DNA of 21,331 bases. It comes from Intoshia linei (taxonomy: Eukaryota > Orthonectida > Rhopaluridae). The notes under the pieces were generated by a model, which made no database searches, was not told the origin of the DNA, and saw nothing but the letters and a program-made list of their open reading frames with translations. Position numbers and translations under genes: made by a program. Below are positions 1-10,717 of this stretch, piece after piece. Positions within the stretch are counted from its first letter, which is position 1, and each line of letters begins with the position of its first letter. The stretch is taken from contig LWCA01000653.1 in NCBI GenBank assembly GCA_001642005.1, positions 1-21,331 of the forward strand. The letters are read 5' to 3'.

Positions 1-1143
1 AAAACAGAAAAATTAAAATCTTGGTTATTTATTCGAATCCTTTTGTTGTTTATAAAATTTTATTACATAATTAATTAAATAGAACTATCAGTAAATATTC
101 GTAAAAATATAATGATTTACAATAGTTACAATAAAAACGATTAATAATTTGTTGAAAAATTACGGTTTAAACGAGCAGCTATTTTTTTATTTAATATTAA
201 GACCTGCGCTTTTGATTATCACAGTATTTAATGTGATTTTAACTATTTTATTAATAACTTTTTTAATTTTAGTTTTTTCAAATATATTTTTATACGATGA
301 CATAATATTGACATGCTTATATGGCATGTTAATTTTCAAAAAAATATATTGACGAATAAGGAAGCTATGTCACAGTATTATATTGTCTTTAAAATTAGTG
401 GACCGAGTGTATATCTATTTTAAAATCAAAAAAATTAAAAATTTTTTTAAAACCATCAATTTTAGATATCAGTAAAAATAAATATAAAGCTGTTACAACC
501 ATGTATTGAACCGCCACATTAATTAACAATATAATTACACCAATTTAAAGGTTCAAAGTCTCTCAATTGTTTTTTATCATTATCATTGTTGACCCTTTCA
601 ATAATTTTGAATTTCAGTTGAATATCAACATTTTTGATTTTGCTTATTTCAATTAATAAATTAATTAGTTTTACATTAAAAACACGTGATTAAATCATAT
701 AAAAACAAACACATATAAAGACCTCTAAAGAGATATCAAAAAATTTGATAGCACTAAACCAAAATTATGAATGTGAATATTTGCACCTATACTTTTATAA
801 AAAAACAAATATTTACAGAAAGGAAGATGTGAACTTGAGATTAACTATAGAGAAATTATGAAAAGTATAAAAAAAATTAAGTAACATAACACACATTGAC
901 GAATATACATTAACAAAAACGTCATTTACTTAAACCAAAATGATGATGAAGTAAAGATAAATTCATGACATTATCACATATATAACTAAACCAATTAAAA
1001 CACCTGTATTGATTTAGCAAATTTTAAACTTTGAATGTGCTTTACAAGTTTAAAGAAATAACCAATATTTATATAATATACATACTTTATTTATATTGTT
1101 TAAATACCAAGTAAAATTTTAAATACAAAAAAAAACTGAATTT
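1..1143. other. Region with no supported gene, upstream of the anillin-like gene
   Basis: No exon chain, RNA gene or transposon ends could be supported here. An open frame at 149-352 (+) is almost wholly Leu/Ile/Phe, as expected of AT-rich non-coding DNA, and it starts at TTG rather than ATG. The last few hundred bases should hold the anillin promoter. TA-rich stretches around 1065-1100 could serve as core promoter, but none is distinctive. An in-frame TAA at 1120-1122 closes the frame upstream of the ATG at 1144, and there is no AG between them, so no spliced upstream coding exon joins directly at that point. Confidence 0.5.
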
Positions 1144-4100
1144 ATGCAACAGACGACAGATTCAGAATCAGTACACAATTTGAGTATATACGAAAAATCA
1201 GATACGTTCAATGAGTACAGAGATTCAATGGATTCTTTAAATGAATCTGGAAATGCAACCATAATTAATTCTAGCATTTCCACATTAAAGCTAAGTAAAT
1301 CCATTACATCTAATAATACATCAAATCCAACAGATTCAATGATATCTAATAATGACGATGCAAAACAGGATTCTAGTCCAAATATAAATAAAATCCTAAA
1401 AAAAAATACAAACGACAAAAATAAAGAAAAGAAAAATAAAAAGGAAAGTAAAAAAATTGATAAAGAAAAAGAAAAGCAAATGGAATTGGAAAAAAATAAA
1501 AACCTTCAAAAAACGCACATACTGCCTACAGATATTTTAAAAGGAAATAAAAAATTTACAAAATCAAAAAACCGTTCAATTAAAAAAAGACAAAAAAATG
1601 CATTTTCTGTAATGGATCTTAGCAATATTGAATTTACCGCTGGCGTTGATTATCAGCAATCAAAACATAAAGCTTCCAAAAACCCAAATATGGTGCGATT
1701 TTCACCAATTTCTAATTCAAATTCTGACAGTATGATTAAGCCGTCTGCCGTAAAAACTCGATTTAATCTTTTCAGACGAAATAATCGATCCAAATCTACC
1801 AACATTAATACTGTTAATCAAGTAATGAATAATTTTGATTTTGCATTAAGCCCTGCAGGTCTCGCAAATCGACAATTTCAAAGGTATTTAGCTATTTGGT
1901 AAATTTTAATATATTTATGTGACTAGTCCCTCGATATCTTCATACAACTCATCATCTCCATATTTGTGTGGCAATAGAGACGAAATAGTTGAGGTAAATT
2001 ATAATTGGATTTATTTCATTTATTGGTATTTATTAACTATACATGATCAATTTGTACCTGTTAATCAAAATTAAATAGTATTTTAGAAGTGGGATTTATT
2101 TAATTAACCCTTGATATTGGATTCAACCAATGTCAAGTAATGAGATATTGCTTCTAAATTTTTGTTTTTGATAAATAGTAGAAACTGCCTACTAGGCGTT
2201 ATTGATTTTAAGAGCCGTGTTAAATTGTAAAATTATGACTAAATCAATAAAAATTTTTTCTTAAATGGTAAATGTTTGTCAAATTTAGTATAACTGGGAT
2301 ATATAAAATTAAAATATAAATCAATACAAATTATATAAATATACAACCGTAATATTGGTGAAAACTACTTTATTTTACTTTACTACTTTTTATTTTGATA
2401 ACTTATAATAGACATCACAAAATTATGAATACTAGTGATTTCATTAAATATGAAGATTTATTCCTTTTTCGATCAAATTTTCCGTTGACAATAATGCATA
2501 ATTTTCTTAAACCAACATTGATCAGCCCTAACAACATACAGTGTATATTTAAAAAAACTCAACGATAATGAATTAAAAATTAGTTAATAATACTAACCAT
2601 GAAATGAAAAAACATTATTAATTAAAAAATCGATAATAAAAATTTATTTATACCCTTTATATATTTATCTATATTATTTATACAGACCGAATTCTTGCAA
2701 TTTTTTAGGCCCACCGAATATATTAATCACTAAAAAAAAATTTTATGGATTTTTCATATATAATTATTAGTTACATACGAGCTTATTAGAATATTGCCAA
2801 TTTAAACTAAAACCTTTTAAATCAGTAGCAGCTTTGAAAAAAATTTAATTCAAGTTTTTTGGTGCTCGTCCTAGTTTAGACCAGACCAGACCAGTCTGAT
2901 GTAATTTCATGATTTTAACATCGATGCAATGTACTTAGTAAATACATTGGGTACTTAATTATAATAATACTTACATTAGGGATGTGAATTTTTAAAATTT
3001 TTAGCAAAAATTAAATAAAGCCACTACACGGGAAAGACAAGGTTGCCAAATGAACAATTCAGAAACAATTATATAAAAATGATTAAAAACGATTAAAAAA
3101 ACCCTGATACAAAGTATTTAAATTTGAGTGATGTTTGAATTCCTCATAATTAACCCCAAAAACAATAGATAAAATTCATTATAAAGTTTATAATTAACTT
3201 AAAATGAATTTCGCTAAAACCAAAATTAATGAGTTAGAATTTATTTAAAAAAACAAAATGGTCCACAAACATGGTAAACCCATCAAAGGAATTGCAACCA
3301 TGGCAATCAAAGCAAAGCTGATTATAAATAAAATTAAGTTATATTTTATATTTATCTTAACATTTTTTATCATTTTTAATAATTACATTTGAGGGCGGGG
3401 GGGTAAATATAAACCAATTTCAATTTTTTGATAATTGTTTAAAACCAAAAAAGGCACCCACTTGAAGAACGGGTCTTTCTAATATAAAAAAGTAGACACC
3501 CTACTATGCATACTATCATATATCCCTAACATCCTCTCTAAAGTCCTTGAATTGATATATTACATTTATCTCATGGCGAGTTATAGAGTTGGCGAGTTGT
3601 GAAGAGAATACTATCTGTATTTATATTACCCAAAATAAGTATTGCTGAATGAGAAATACAATGGCTGGCCGCCACCTGCATCCACCTAGATCCGCTACTA
3701 CTTCCAGCACTAATCATAATCACATCACCAATTTTAAAAAAATATTAAATACATTTATAATGTTAAACCAGAGGTTCCCACACTTTTTTGGCGGCTCACC
3801 GGCAATAAATTATAAAATTTATCGCGGACCATTAAAGCGAAATTGTTAGACAATCATAAAAAATTTTGATAAAAACGTAATGAATTGACTTCTAATTATT
3901 AAAACGTTTTCACGGACAAGTACTGGTCAGTGAACCGGCATTTGGGAAAGGTTGGATTAATTAATCTTTTCTCCATTATTTTATCATATACGTAAAAATT
4001 TCAAATTTTGCCGATTCATGATTCCGATTCCTTGGAATCGTAGCATCACTAATTTTGACGGCTCTAAAATTATGGTCTCTGTATTAAGTGCTATTTTAGT

Positions 4101-7100
4101 AACTTGTTGAAAATCCATTTCAGATATTTAGTTTTTAATGAATTTTATATATTAAAAATTAACAATTCAAGTTCAAGATTATTAACCGATATAAATCAAT
4201 AAACTAAACTTGTGATTAAACATTAAAAAGTTAAAAATTTACAATTTAATAATGAGAGTTTATAAAGTTTAAAATAATGTTACACATTAGAATTAATTTG
4301 TAACATTGACGTAAAATGATGTAGTCTTAATGACGTAATCAAAACAAAATTTAGGTAATCCTAGTTTTAAATAACTTAGTCACATTATTTTTTAAGGATT
4401 TTTAAATTAATGAAATATAAAAAAAAATTAACTGTAACTTGTGGCAGGATTATACTAATAGGTAAAATGTAAAAATAATCTACATATTATTATTTATCAT
4501 AATAATAATTAATTTTAATATTTTTTTTTTAGGCTTGGAGCCAAAAATAAAACTTTTTCTATTTTATATATAATACATTATATCTTTATTTTACATGTTG
4601 ATAATATGTTAATAAATAAGTTAATTAATATACAATGTACAATTTACATAACATTGGCAACTTATCCAACTACAATATAGTTACTACATGTAGTATTATT
4701 AAATTGTATTTCCCTCATTATAATATATTTCATAAATTTAGGATCTGCAAAATAGAATAGCATCTGAAAGATTTTTTAATCAAACAAAATTAAAATCGGG
4801 ATTATTTAAATATTCAAATAGAACCTCTACCTCTAAATTGATATATTCAAAAGAAAACGATATACAGCAACACGTTTTAAAATTTTTCTCAAGTAAGATT
4901 ATTTATTTATATTTACTTATAAACCCAATTTATTGGTACTCGCCATAGTTTGCGGGATAATTGACTACTATGCAGATCACATAAATTTTTAAGGATAAGG
5001 CGGAATTACTCTGAAGCAAATGTATTTTCAAATACGTATGTATGATGAAACATATTCGTGAATTCTAGCGTTGAATCTATTTTACGACTATAAAGCACGA
5101 TAATTGCTTAAATATAGAAAAATTAATAGTAAATTACAATTAACTGACCTAATAGTTGATAATTTTAAATTTGATCCCATAAAATCTGATATTTACTTTA
5201 TTTGCATTTTTGCCCCTTCAAAGAAATAGTTTGATAGCCACTTAAGTAAATTATTTAATATGCATGATGATGTAAAAAAACAGACCTAAAATGGGTGAAT
5301 TAGCTGCCTAACGGAAAATTTATTTCAATTTTAATAAATGAATTAACAATCTCAAATGTTTGTATACAAGATGGATTAAATTGCGCTGGTTTGATAATTA
5401 TCTGTCATAAACAACTTGCATGTATTAATTTATAGTTTTAAAGTAGGGGTCGGCAACCTTTTGGATCTCGTGGGCCACTTTTTTATATCAAAAAATTCCA
5501 TGGGCCCGTTTTTGAAAATTTACACATGATAAATTTCAGTATTAAATGATTATAATGAGCCAATTTTAGTAGATAATGTTTAAAGCGGTGTTTAAAAGTT
5601 GAAAATTTTAAAAATAAATACTTTACATATTTACTCAAATGGCCACTAAAATTGGTCACTGGTTGTCGACACCTGATTTAAAGTATTATTTATTAATTTG
5701 TAAAAATTTAGAAACTAAACAAAATTTTTATGAAAACCAACTGACAACATTAAAAGAACAAAATGACGTACCTCAAATTGATTCAGAATTTTCAGCTAAT
5801 GTAAAAATTCAAAATCTAAATTTTTTCCTTCAATCTTCAAATCAATACAGTAATTTTAATTATTATTTATGATTCAAAATTTGATCTGACTATGGACTAT
5901 CTATCTATCTAAGTCTATCTGTCAATGCTAATATTAGGCACAATAATTTTATATTTTTTCATAATATTTATGTGTCAATCCTTTTTGGAAAATTTTTGAT
6001 TGAAAAATTTAAGTTTCTTGGTGACCAAGATTTCATTTTGCAAATTTTCAAACAGCTAACCTCCCTCGGTCTATATCGAATAAAAATGATGGTTGAATGG
6101 TTCATACAAAATAATTCAATTTAAATATTTTTATAAAAATTAGACGACAAATATGTATTTGTTTGTATTCTCAAAGATAAAAATAGCTGCAATTTCTATG
6201 AAACAATGCCGCAAAGATGCAGAACAAACAAAGATAAAACCCAACAGGTCAGTTTCCCAGATACCTTAAACATTGATTTTGCCAAACGCGATATTGAATA
6301 CCAAATTGATATTTACACATTGGTGATTTATTTGCTTCTTTTTAAACACTAAATCTAAAAATATAAATGATTGTAACACGACACATATAATATATTAAAT
6401 GGGGAATTACGGATTCATGAATTACCCTTTTATATTATATTAACATTTTAATAAATAGTATTATATATATTAATTAATATATTATAAATATTATATAAAA
6501 TTATTTAAAGTACATTTTTTTAATTTTTCGTTGAAAATTGGAATTTTTAAAAAATAATATTAATCTTTTCAATCTTATTAATTAGTTTACTGTGCCAGCA
6601 AATTTATTAAATAAGTCAATATTTACCAAAAAATCGCGAAGCATCAGCACAGAAAACTTAAAAACTAACAATGGATTTACTCAAATTGGTACAGCTACAA
6701 TTAACTTGTCAAACTGTCAATGCGATTCATATCCCATAGAAAAAGTAATGTATTAAATTTACATTTAAAATATTATTTAGACAACAAATAGCAACATATT
6801 AAAATCAAACATTTATCTGACATTTGAAACTCTTGTATATTCAAATATTAATTACGCCTCAGACTTGGTAAATATTTTCAAAATTTAAATTTCACAAAAC
6901 TTTAGAATCATTTATATAACCGGGACATAACAAATTGTACCAATAAATGGGTACGTGGAGGTGGTCGTATAGAAGAATTTAGTATTGTTTTCAAATGCAA
7001 TTCAAATCATTTAATCGAGAATGATGTAATTTTTATGTTTATAATAATCTGTAAATTTACATTTTATTTCATTTAGAAATCCAGAATTGAATTGAACTTA

Positions 7101-7403
7101 AAAGATTGTGTAAACACGGTAGTTGGTAATATCGATATGGCTCGTCGATATGCTTTCAATTTGGATATCAATCAAAATGATACTATTCAGAGGTAATTAT
7201 ATACACGTAAAATTTTCTATTTTTTTACATTTCATATAAATTATTTAATATTATTTTATATTCATAAATAATTATTACCTTAATTATTACTCTGTATTGA
7301 TACATTTAGTTATCTATTTGCAGCGGATAATGAATTAGATTACCAGACTTGGTTATCACATATAAATAATTGCCTCAAATATTTAAAATATTGGAAATTG
7401 TAA
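1144..7403 (+). CDS. Anillin-like protein (AHD plus PH domain), ten exons
   Basis: Exons: 1144-1883, 1927-1993, 4742-4892, 5712-5849, 6144-6322, 6586-6744, 6781-6867, 6906-7025, 7077-7192, 7310-7403. All junctions are GT/AG and phases agree, giving 616 residues. Anillins scaffold the contractile ring, linking actomyosin, RhoA, septins and the membrane. Residues 1-270 are low-complexity and rich in Ser, Asn and Lys, with a basic patch near residues 75-140; I see no recognisable actin- or myosin-binding motif there. The anillin homology domain runs from about residue 305 to 508 and includes 'KYVFVCILKD', 'VSFPDTLNIDF', 'YQIDIYTL', 'FTQIGTATINL' and 'SNIYLTFETLVY'. A diverged PH domain follows to the end ('RIELNLKDC', 'YLFAADNE', and the C-terminal helix Trp in 'YQTWLSHINNCL'). 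Typical anillins exceed 1000 residues, so this one is short. The start is the first ATG after an in-frame stop. Family confidence is good; the internal exon limits at 4742-5849 are the least certain part. Confidence 0.83.
2879..2894. repeat. (GACCA)3 microsatellite
   Basis: Three tandem copies of GACCA, inside anillin intron 2, followed by a half-site of opposite sense (GTCTG). Confidence 0.7.
2977..3503. mobile_element. Possible decayed element with TAGGG...CCCTA ends
   Basis: The left end reads TAGGGATGTGAATTTTT and the right end, reverse complemented, reads TAGGGTGTCTACTTTTTT. These resemble the ends of the better preserved element at 15598-16654. The flanking 8-mers (ACTTACAT and CTATGCAT) agree at only four positions, so the target duplication is not convincing. 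No transposase frame is visible inside. Confidence 0.25.
3769..3954. mobile_element. Decayed hAT-like MITE
   Basis: The left end CAGAGGTTCCCACACTTTTT has the look of hAT (Charlie-type) ends, which commonly read CAGNGGTTCCCAAACTTTTT. The right side, GCATTTGGGAAAGGTTG, is a partly eroded inverted counterpart. The flanking 8-mers are only about half identical, so it is an old insertion or the ends are slightly misplaced. It is non-coding and lies within anillin intron 2. Confidence 0.45.
5444..5675 (+). mobile_element. hAT-type MITE, copy 1 (family A)
   Basis: Short non-coding element with inverted ends TAGGGGTCGGCAACC and, at the right, GGTTGTCGACACCTG. It is flanked by 8-mers TTTTAAAG and ATTTAAAG (7 of 8 match), the duplication length expected of hAT insertion. 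The body, including 'TTATAATGAGCCAATT', is shared with 14741-15041 in the opposite orientation. It lies in anillin intron 3, with its right end only 36 bases before the exon at 5712. Its terminal bases make a false ATG open frame at 5639 that runs into the real exon. Confidence 0.85.
5897..5910. repeat. CTAT microsatellite
   Basis: Short run of CTAT units in anillin intron 4, with further imperfect units to about 5930. Confidence 0.6.
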
Positions 7404-7414
7404 TGATAAAACAG

Positions 7415-7420
7415 AATAAA
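7415..7420 (+). terminator. Poly(A) signal of the anillin-like gene
   Basis: AATAAA 11 bases after the stop codon, followed by T-rich sequence. A short 3' UTR would agree with the spacing seen at the other genes here. Confidence 0.55.
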
Positions 7421-7473
7421 TATTTTTTTGTATATTTTTGTTGATATTTCAATATTTTTTGTAAATTAGTTTA

Positions 7474-7525
7474 AATTTCATGGAATATTACCTGTCATGT
7501 ATAAATAAAAATTGCGCCATTTATA
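7474..7525. repeat. Direct repeat, copy 1
   Basis: Shares CATGGAATATTACCTGT, then CATGT, then TTGCGC with the copy at 7721-7770, in the same order and spacing apart from small indels. It lies between the anillin and RNF212-like genes. Confidence 0.65.
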
Positions 7526-7720
7526 TAAACAATGCAACATGGTTGTTAAATTTATCAATTTTTTTTAATTTTGATTTTTTAATGCTCTAAACTTAAATGT
7601 ACATTATATATAATATTATTCACAAGTAATTTAAATTTATATATAAAAAATTACCAATTGATAAAATTAATTTTGATTTAAACCAACTCTTATTCCAATT
7701 TCTAAACAATAATAAATTTA

Positions 7721-7770
7721 AATTCCATGGAATATTACCTGTGCATGTGAATTCCATATTGCGCTATTTT
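7721..7770. repeat. Direct repeat, copy 2
   Basis: Second copy of the 7474-7525 sequence, about 245 bases downstream and about 60 bases before the RNF212-like start codon. The two copies could be a duplicated promoter element or fragments of an unrecognised dispersed repeat. Confidence 0.65.
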
Positions 7771-7827
7771 TTAAATATTTTTAATTTTTCAATTTCAAAA
7801 TTTAACAAATTGAAATTAAAACTAAAT

Positions 7828-10499
7828 ATGATGCACAAATACATGTGTTGCAATCGATGTTACGTGAAATTTGAAGGAGCACAGCAAATGTTCATTACAA
7901 ACTGTGGACACATTTTTTGTTCCAATTGTTTAGAAAATTGTAATTTTTTATGTCATTTATTTAAAAGTTTTAGTCGTTTCAGAGTGCATTTTAGTATGTT
8001 TATTTAATTATTGGTGTTTTATCTAAAGCCCCATGTTATTAATATGTATTTATAGCTATTTTACTCAATAATGTGTTTTAATTACTCCCTAGTAAGTTTT
8101 ATTTTGAGTGTTTTTCAATGAGAAAAATTAAGAACAATCTTAAATGCTCAGTAAACTATAGTAAACATTTTTAGTTAACACCCAATAAATATAATATGTT
8201 TACTATTTTATTACATGTCTAATGTTACATGTGCGCCAAAATTTTTTGACTGGCTTCCTGTACGACCAATAGAAAAAATGTTTAAAAACACTGCGTTAAG
8301 CTATCAACAGTATCGTTTAATTCTGACCATTCATTTTCAAATTTTTTTAACAAACATTAATAAAAGTAAATTAGAATAGTCTCCTAAATATCAATAATTT
8401 TTTTATATTTTATTGCAATTTTTTGTTGAGATTATTCATAATTACATAACATCAGTTAAAATATACATATTTATTAAGAAATTTGCGCAATAATTTAATA
8501 CGAAATGAAATGAGAGTGTTTTATAATCGTGTCATATTTGGTAAAAGTGGAGTTTTCCCTTAAGGGTTGGTAAATTGAATTTTTATTTTTAAAGATAGTA
8601 AAATTAGATTTTTTTTCTTAAGGTTGGAAAACTGGAATTTTCCTTTAAGAGTTGGTAAAACTGGATTTTTCGTTTTAGAGTTGGTAAAACTGGAATTTTC
8701 CTTTAAGAGTTGGTAAAACTAGATTTTTCTTCTTAGAGTTGGAAAACTGGAAATTTCCCTTAAAGTTTGGTAAATTGAATTTTTGTTTTTACTGTTGAAA
8801 AAATAGAATTTTCCCCTAAGGGTTGGCACCTTTTGAATTTTAGTAAAAATTTTGATTCATATAAGCATCATTGAATGTGAAACCATTAAGGGTCGATAAA
8901 TTTTGATTTTTAGTAAAAATAATTTGAATTTAATGGTTGGATTTTAGTAAAAATAGAATAAATAATTTGTAAAAATAAGTAATTCTTATACACACATGTA
9001 TTACGTGTGTGTTAACTTATTATTCTTATTAATTAAAAAATTGTATAATTATTTTGTTGAAATGCACTATAGCCCTGCAATTAAAAAAAACTCAATTTCT
9101 AATACAGTTTGTCGAGAGTGATACAAATTGTATCCTCAGAAATTGACACCTACAGAGGCAAAAGCTAAACATTACATATCATATATTTAGGTGACACATC
9201 TAAATGTTTTGTTTGTTATGCTGTGGGACCAGTTACAATGAAAATTAATGATAAGGTAAATTAGACAATTAAAGGTATTCTATATAATTAAAGGTCACCT
9301 GTTGATTCTGAAATAACACTTATATTTAAGAATTCCTACTTTCATTAAATTTTAACACTTTTAAATTGTTTATTTCTAGCGTCCCTTTTTAGATTACTAT
9401 CGGTTTTCTTTGGAGTTATTAAAAAAATTTCATAAATTATCTTTTTAATCTTAAAATTAAGTATTTTTCTTTGTGATTTTTAATCCAATATTTCCATTTG
9501 TCTTTAGTAAAATGTTGACATGACCCTTTAAGAACCGTGTGTGTACTTAAAATAACATTAATCTAATCTAAAATTTATATTTTAGATGAATGTGGATGTA
9601 TTAAAATTGTTTTTCGATACAAAATGCATATTTAAAAATTTTTTTTCAGCCAACGACAATGTAATTTTTTAATTTGATTTACATAGTTAATAATGCATTA
9701 TTAAAAATAATGCTAAATGTTCCTAGCTCGAGTTTCGCAAATCTAAAATAGGTTTCTAAAAATACATTAAATATTTTTTAAGTGATTCATTAGGTAAATT
9801 AGGCCTTCCGCACTACACAGTGCACTGAAGTATACATATAAGTTATAATATACGCACAATTTAAGTATTTCAGAGCAACTTATTTTAATTTTAAAACGTA
9901 AAAATAATATGAATAAATTTATTTATATAATATTTTTCTATACACACGGCAGATATTTTCGTTTCAAGAGGAACAAATGAAGATTTTTCTAAATTCGATT
10001 GATAAATTAGTAAATTTAAATGATAAATTAAAATAATATGAAACACTTAGAATCAAAAATACGAAACAAATATGAAAAAATTGATAATGGAATACAAAAA
10101 GATGGCAAAAAAATATAAGGACTTGAAATTGTAATTTTTAAGTCAAAAATAAAAAAATATCACCATTTAGAGAAACGGGAGAATTACGAAAAGAAAATTT
10201 CATGTTGATGGAGAATGTAAAAAAATAAAAAATTAATTAAAATTTACAATGTAGAAACATACTCCTCAAAAATATTACAAGCAAGTCAGGTTAAAATTTA
10301 AATAAGTCAAATTTATTTTATACATTTTAAAAGATAGATCAACACCCTATCATAAAAAAGAAAATATTGCTCACAGAGCGGCAAGTCGTGTTTATTTTGG
10401 AGAGTAATTTTTGTTAATATAATTATATTTATTATTCACAGTAGACGTTCCAAGCAAGTTTCTCAGATTGACGATTCCTTTGAAGTAATAAATTATTAA
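7828..10499 (+). CDS. Zip3/RNF212-like meiotic RING-finger protein, nine exons
   Basis: Exons: 7828-7939, 9191-9255, 9586-9660, 9953-10009, 10051-10130, 10171-10216, 10255-10289, 10338-10403, 10442-10499; phases agree and give 197 residues. The family (Zip3, ZHP-3, RNF212, Vilya) are SUMO/ubiquitin E3-type RING proteins that mark crossover sites on the synaptonemal complex in meiosis. The RING is split over exons 1 and 2: Cys pair in 'CNRC', then 'CGHIFCSNC', then 'KCFVC', a complete C3HC4 set. 'IFSFQEEQ' matches the family's conserved segment before the coiled coil, and about residues 85-145 are a Lys/Glu-rich coiled coil. The tail is basic and Ser-containing. ATG 7828 (or 7831) puts the first RING Cys near the N-terminus as in relatives; the frame is open further up to 7741, which would add 29 residues of AT-rich translation. 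Same strand as the anillin-like gene, 424 bases downstream. Confidence 0.82.
8538..8822. repeat. Tandem array of about ten 28-29 bp units
   Basis: Units follow the pattern TTGGTAAAACTGGAATTTTC plus a variable tail of about nine bases. From the fourth unit on, two tail types alternate (CTTTAAGAGT-like, and GTTTTAGAGT- or TTCTTAGAGT-like), so the array has a 57-58 bp higher-order period. More degenerate relatives (GGTTGG..., TTTTAGTAAAAAT) continue to about 8960. It lies inside an intron and is unlikely to be coding. Confidence 0.85.
9120..9134. repeat. Perfect 15-bp palindrome
   Basis: GATACAAATTGTATC, just before the second exon of the RNF212-like gene. Such a short palindrome can occur by chance in AT-rich DNA. 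Confidence 0.5.
10487..10492 (+). terminator. Poly(A) signal overlapping the RNF212-like stop region
   Basis: AATAAA formed by the codons Val-Ile-Asn just before the TAA at 10497-10499. If used, the 3' UTR would be very short. It is the only close match downstream before the opposite-strand candidate gene at 10718. Confidence 0.4.
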
Positions 10500-10679
10500 A
10501 TGTTTAGGTTTTATTGGTTATTTTACAAAAATATATTCGAGATCATAGATTAAAAAAGTTTTTAAAAAAGTAAAAAATATAAAAAAAAAATTTGAGTCAA
10601 GAATTAAGCTATTCAACCAATGCTTTAATATTTGAGAAAAAATGATTTTAAATGTATCAACTTGAATTATAAATATATT

Positions 10680-10685
10680 TTTATT
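10680..10685 (-). terminator. Poly(A) signal for the small secreted-protein candidate
   Basis: AATAAA on the minus strand, 33 bases after the stop of the candidate gene at 10718-10985. Confidence 0.35.
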
Positions 10686-10717
10686 TTCAATTGTAGAATA
10701 TAAAGAGTCCAAATCGA

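Larger units (their letters stand above)
1994..4741 (+). other. Large second intron of the anillin-like gene (2748 bp)
   Basis: No coding exon was found that would fit phase 0 on both sides. The intron holds a short (GACCA)3 run at 2879-2894, a G-rich patch near 3390, a possible decayed element with TAGGG / CACCCTA ends at 2977-3503, and a hAT-like element at about 3769-3954. A less AT-rich stretch near 3580-3720 contains an open frame (ATG at 3649) that matches nothing I recognise. Confidence 0.55.
7940..9190 (+). other. First intron of the RNF212-like gene (1251 bp)
   Basis: It splits the RING domain between Cys-6 and the last Cys pair. It contains the 29-bp tandem array at 8538-8822 with a degenerate tail to about 8960, a near-palindrome (ACACACATGT ... 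ACGTGTGTGT) near 8989-9012 and a perfect 15-bp palindrome at 9120-9134. No additional exon was found. Confidence 0.6.

Noticed and set aside
149-352. Hydrophobic 67-codon open frame on the plus strand
   Set aside because: It starts at TTG, is composed almost wholly of AT-rich codons (Leu, Ile, Phe), and has no neighbouring exons, homology or splice support.
1119-1418. Minus-strand open frame opposite the first anillin exon
   Set aside because: It is a shadow of the real exon; the plus-strand frame joins in phase to later anillin exons.
3258-3392. Open frame starting 'MVHKHGKPIKGIATMA'
   Set aside because: The first 16 residues look almost coding, but the rest is AT-rich noise and no family or exon partner was found.
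3649-3849. 66-codon frame in a less AT-rich patch
   Set aside because: It runs into the decayed hAT-like element at 3769 and encodes nothing recognisable.
5639-5711. ATG and first 24 codons upstream of the anillin exon
   Set aside because: These bases are the end of the hAT MITE plus its duplication; the tttag acceptor at 5711 gives the phase required by the preceding exon.
7741-7827. N-terminal extension of the RING protein
   Set aside because: The frame is open, but the first part overlaps the direct repeat, is AT-rich in composition, and relatives begin a few residues before the first RING Cys.
10518-10712. 64-codon minus-strand frame
   Set aside because: Its composition is Phe/Ile/Leu from AT-rich DNA, and it lies past the stop of the better-supported small gene at 10718.
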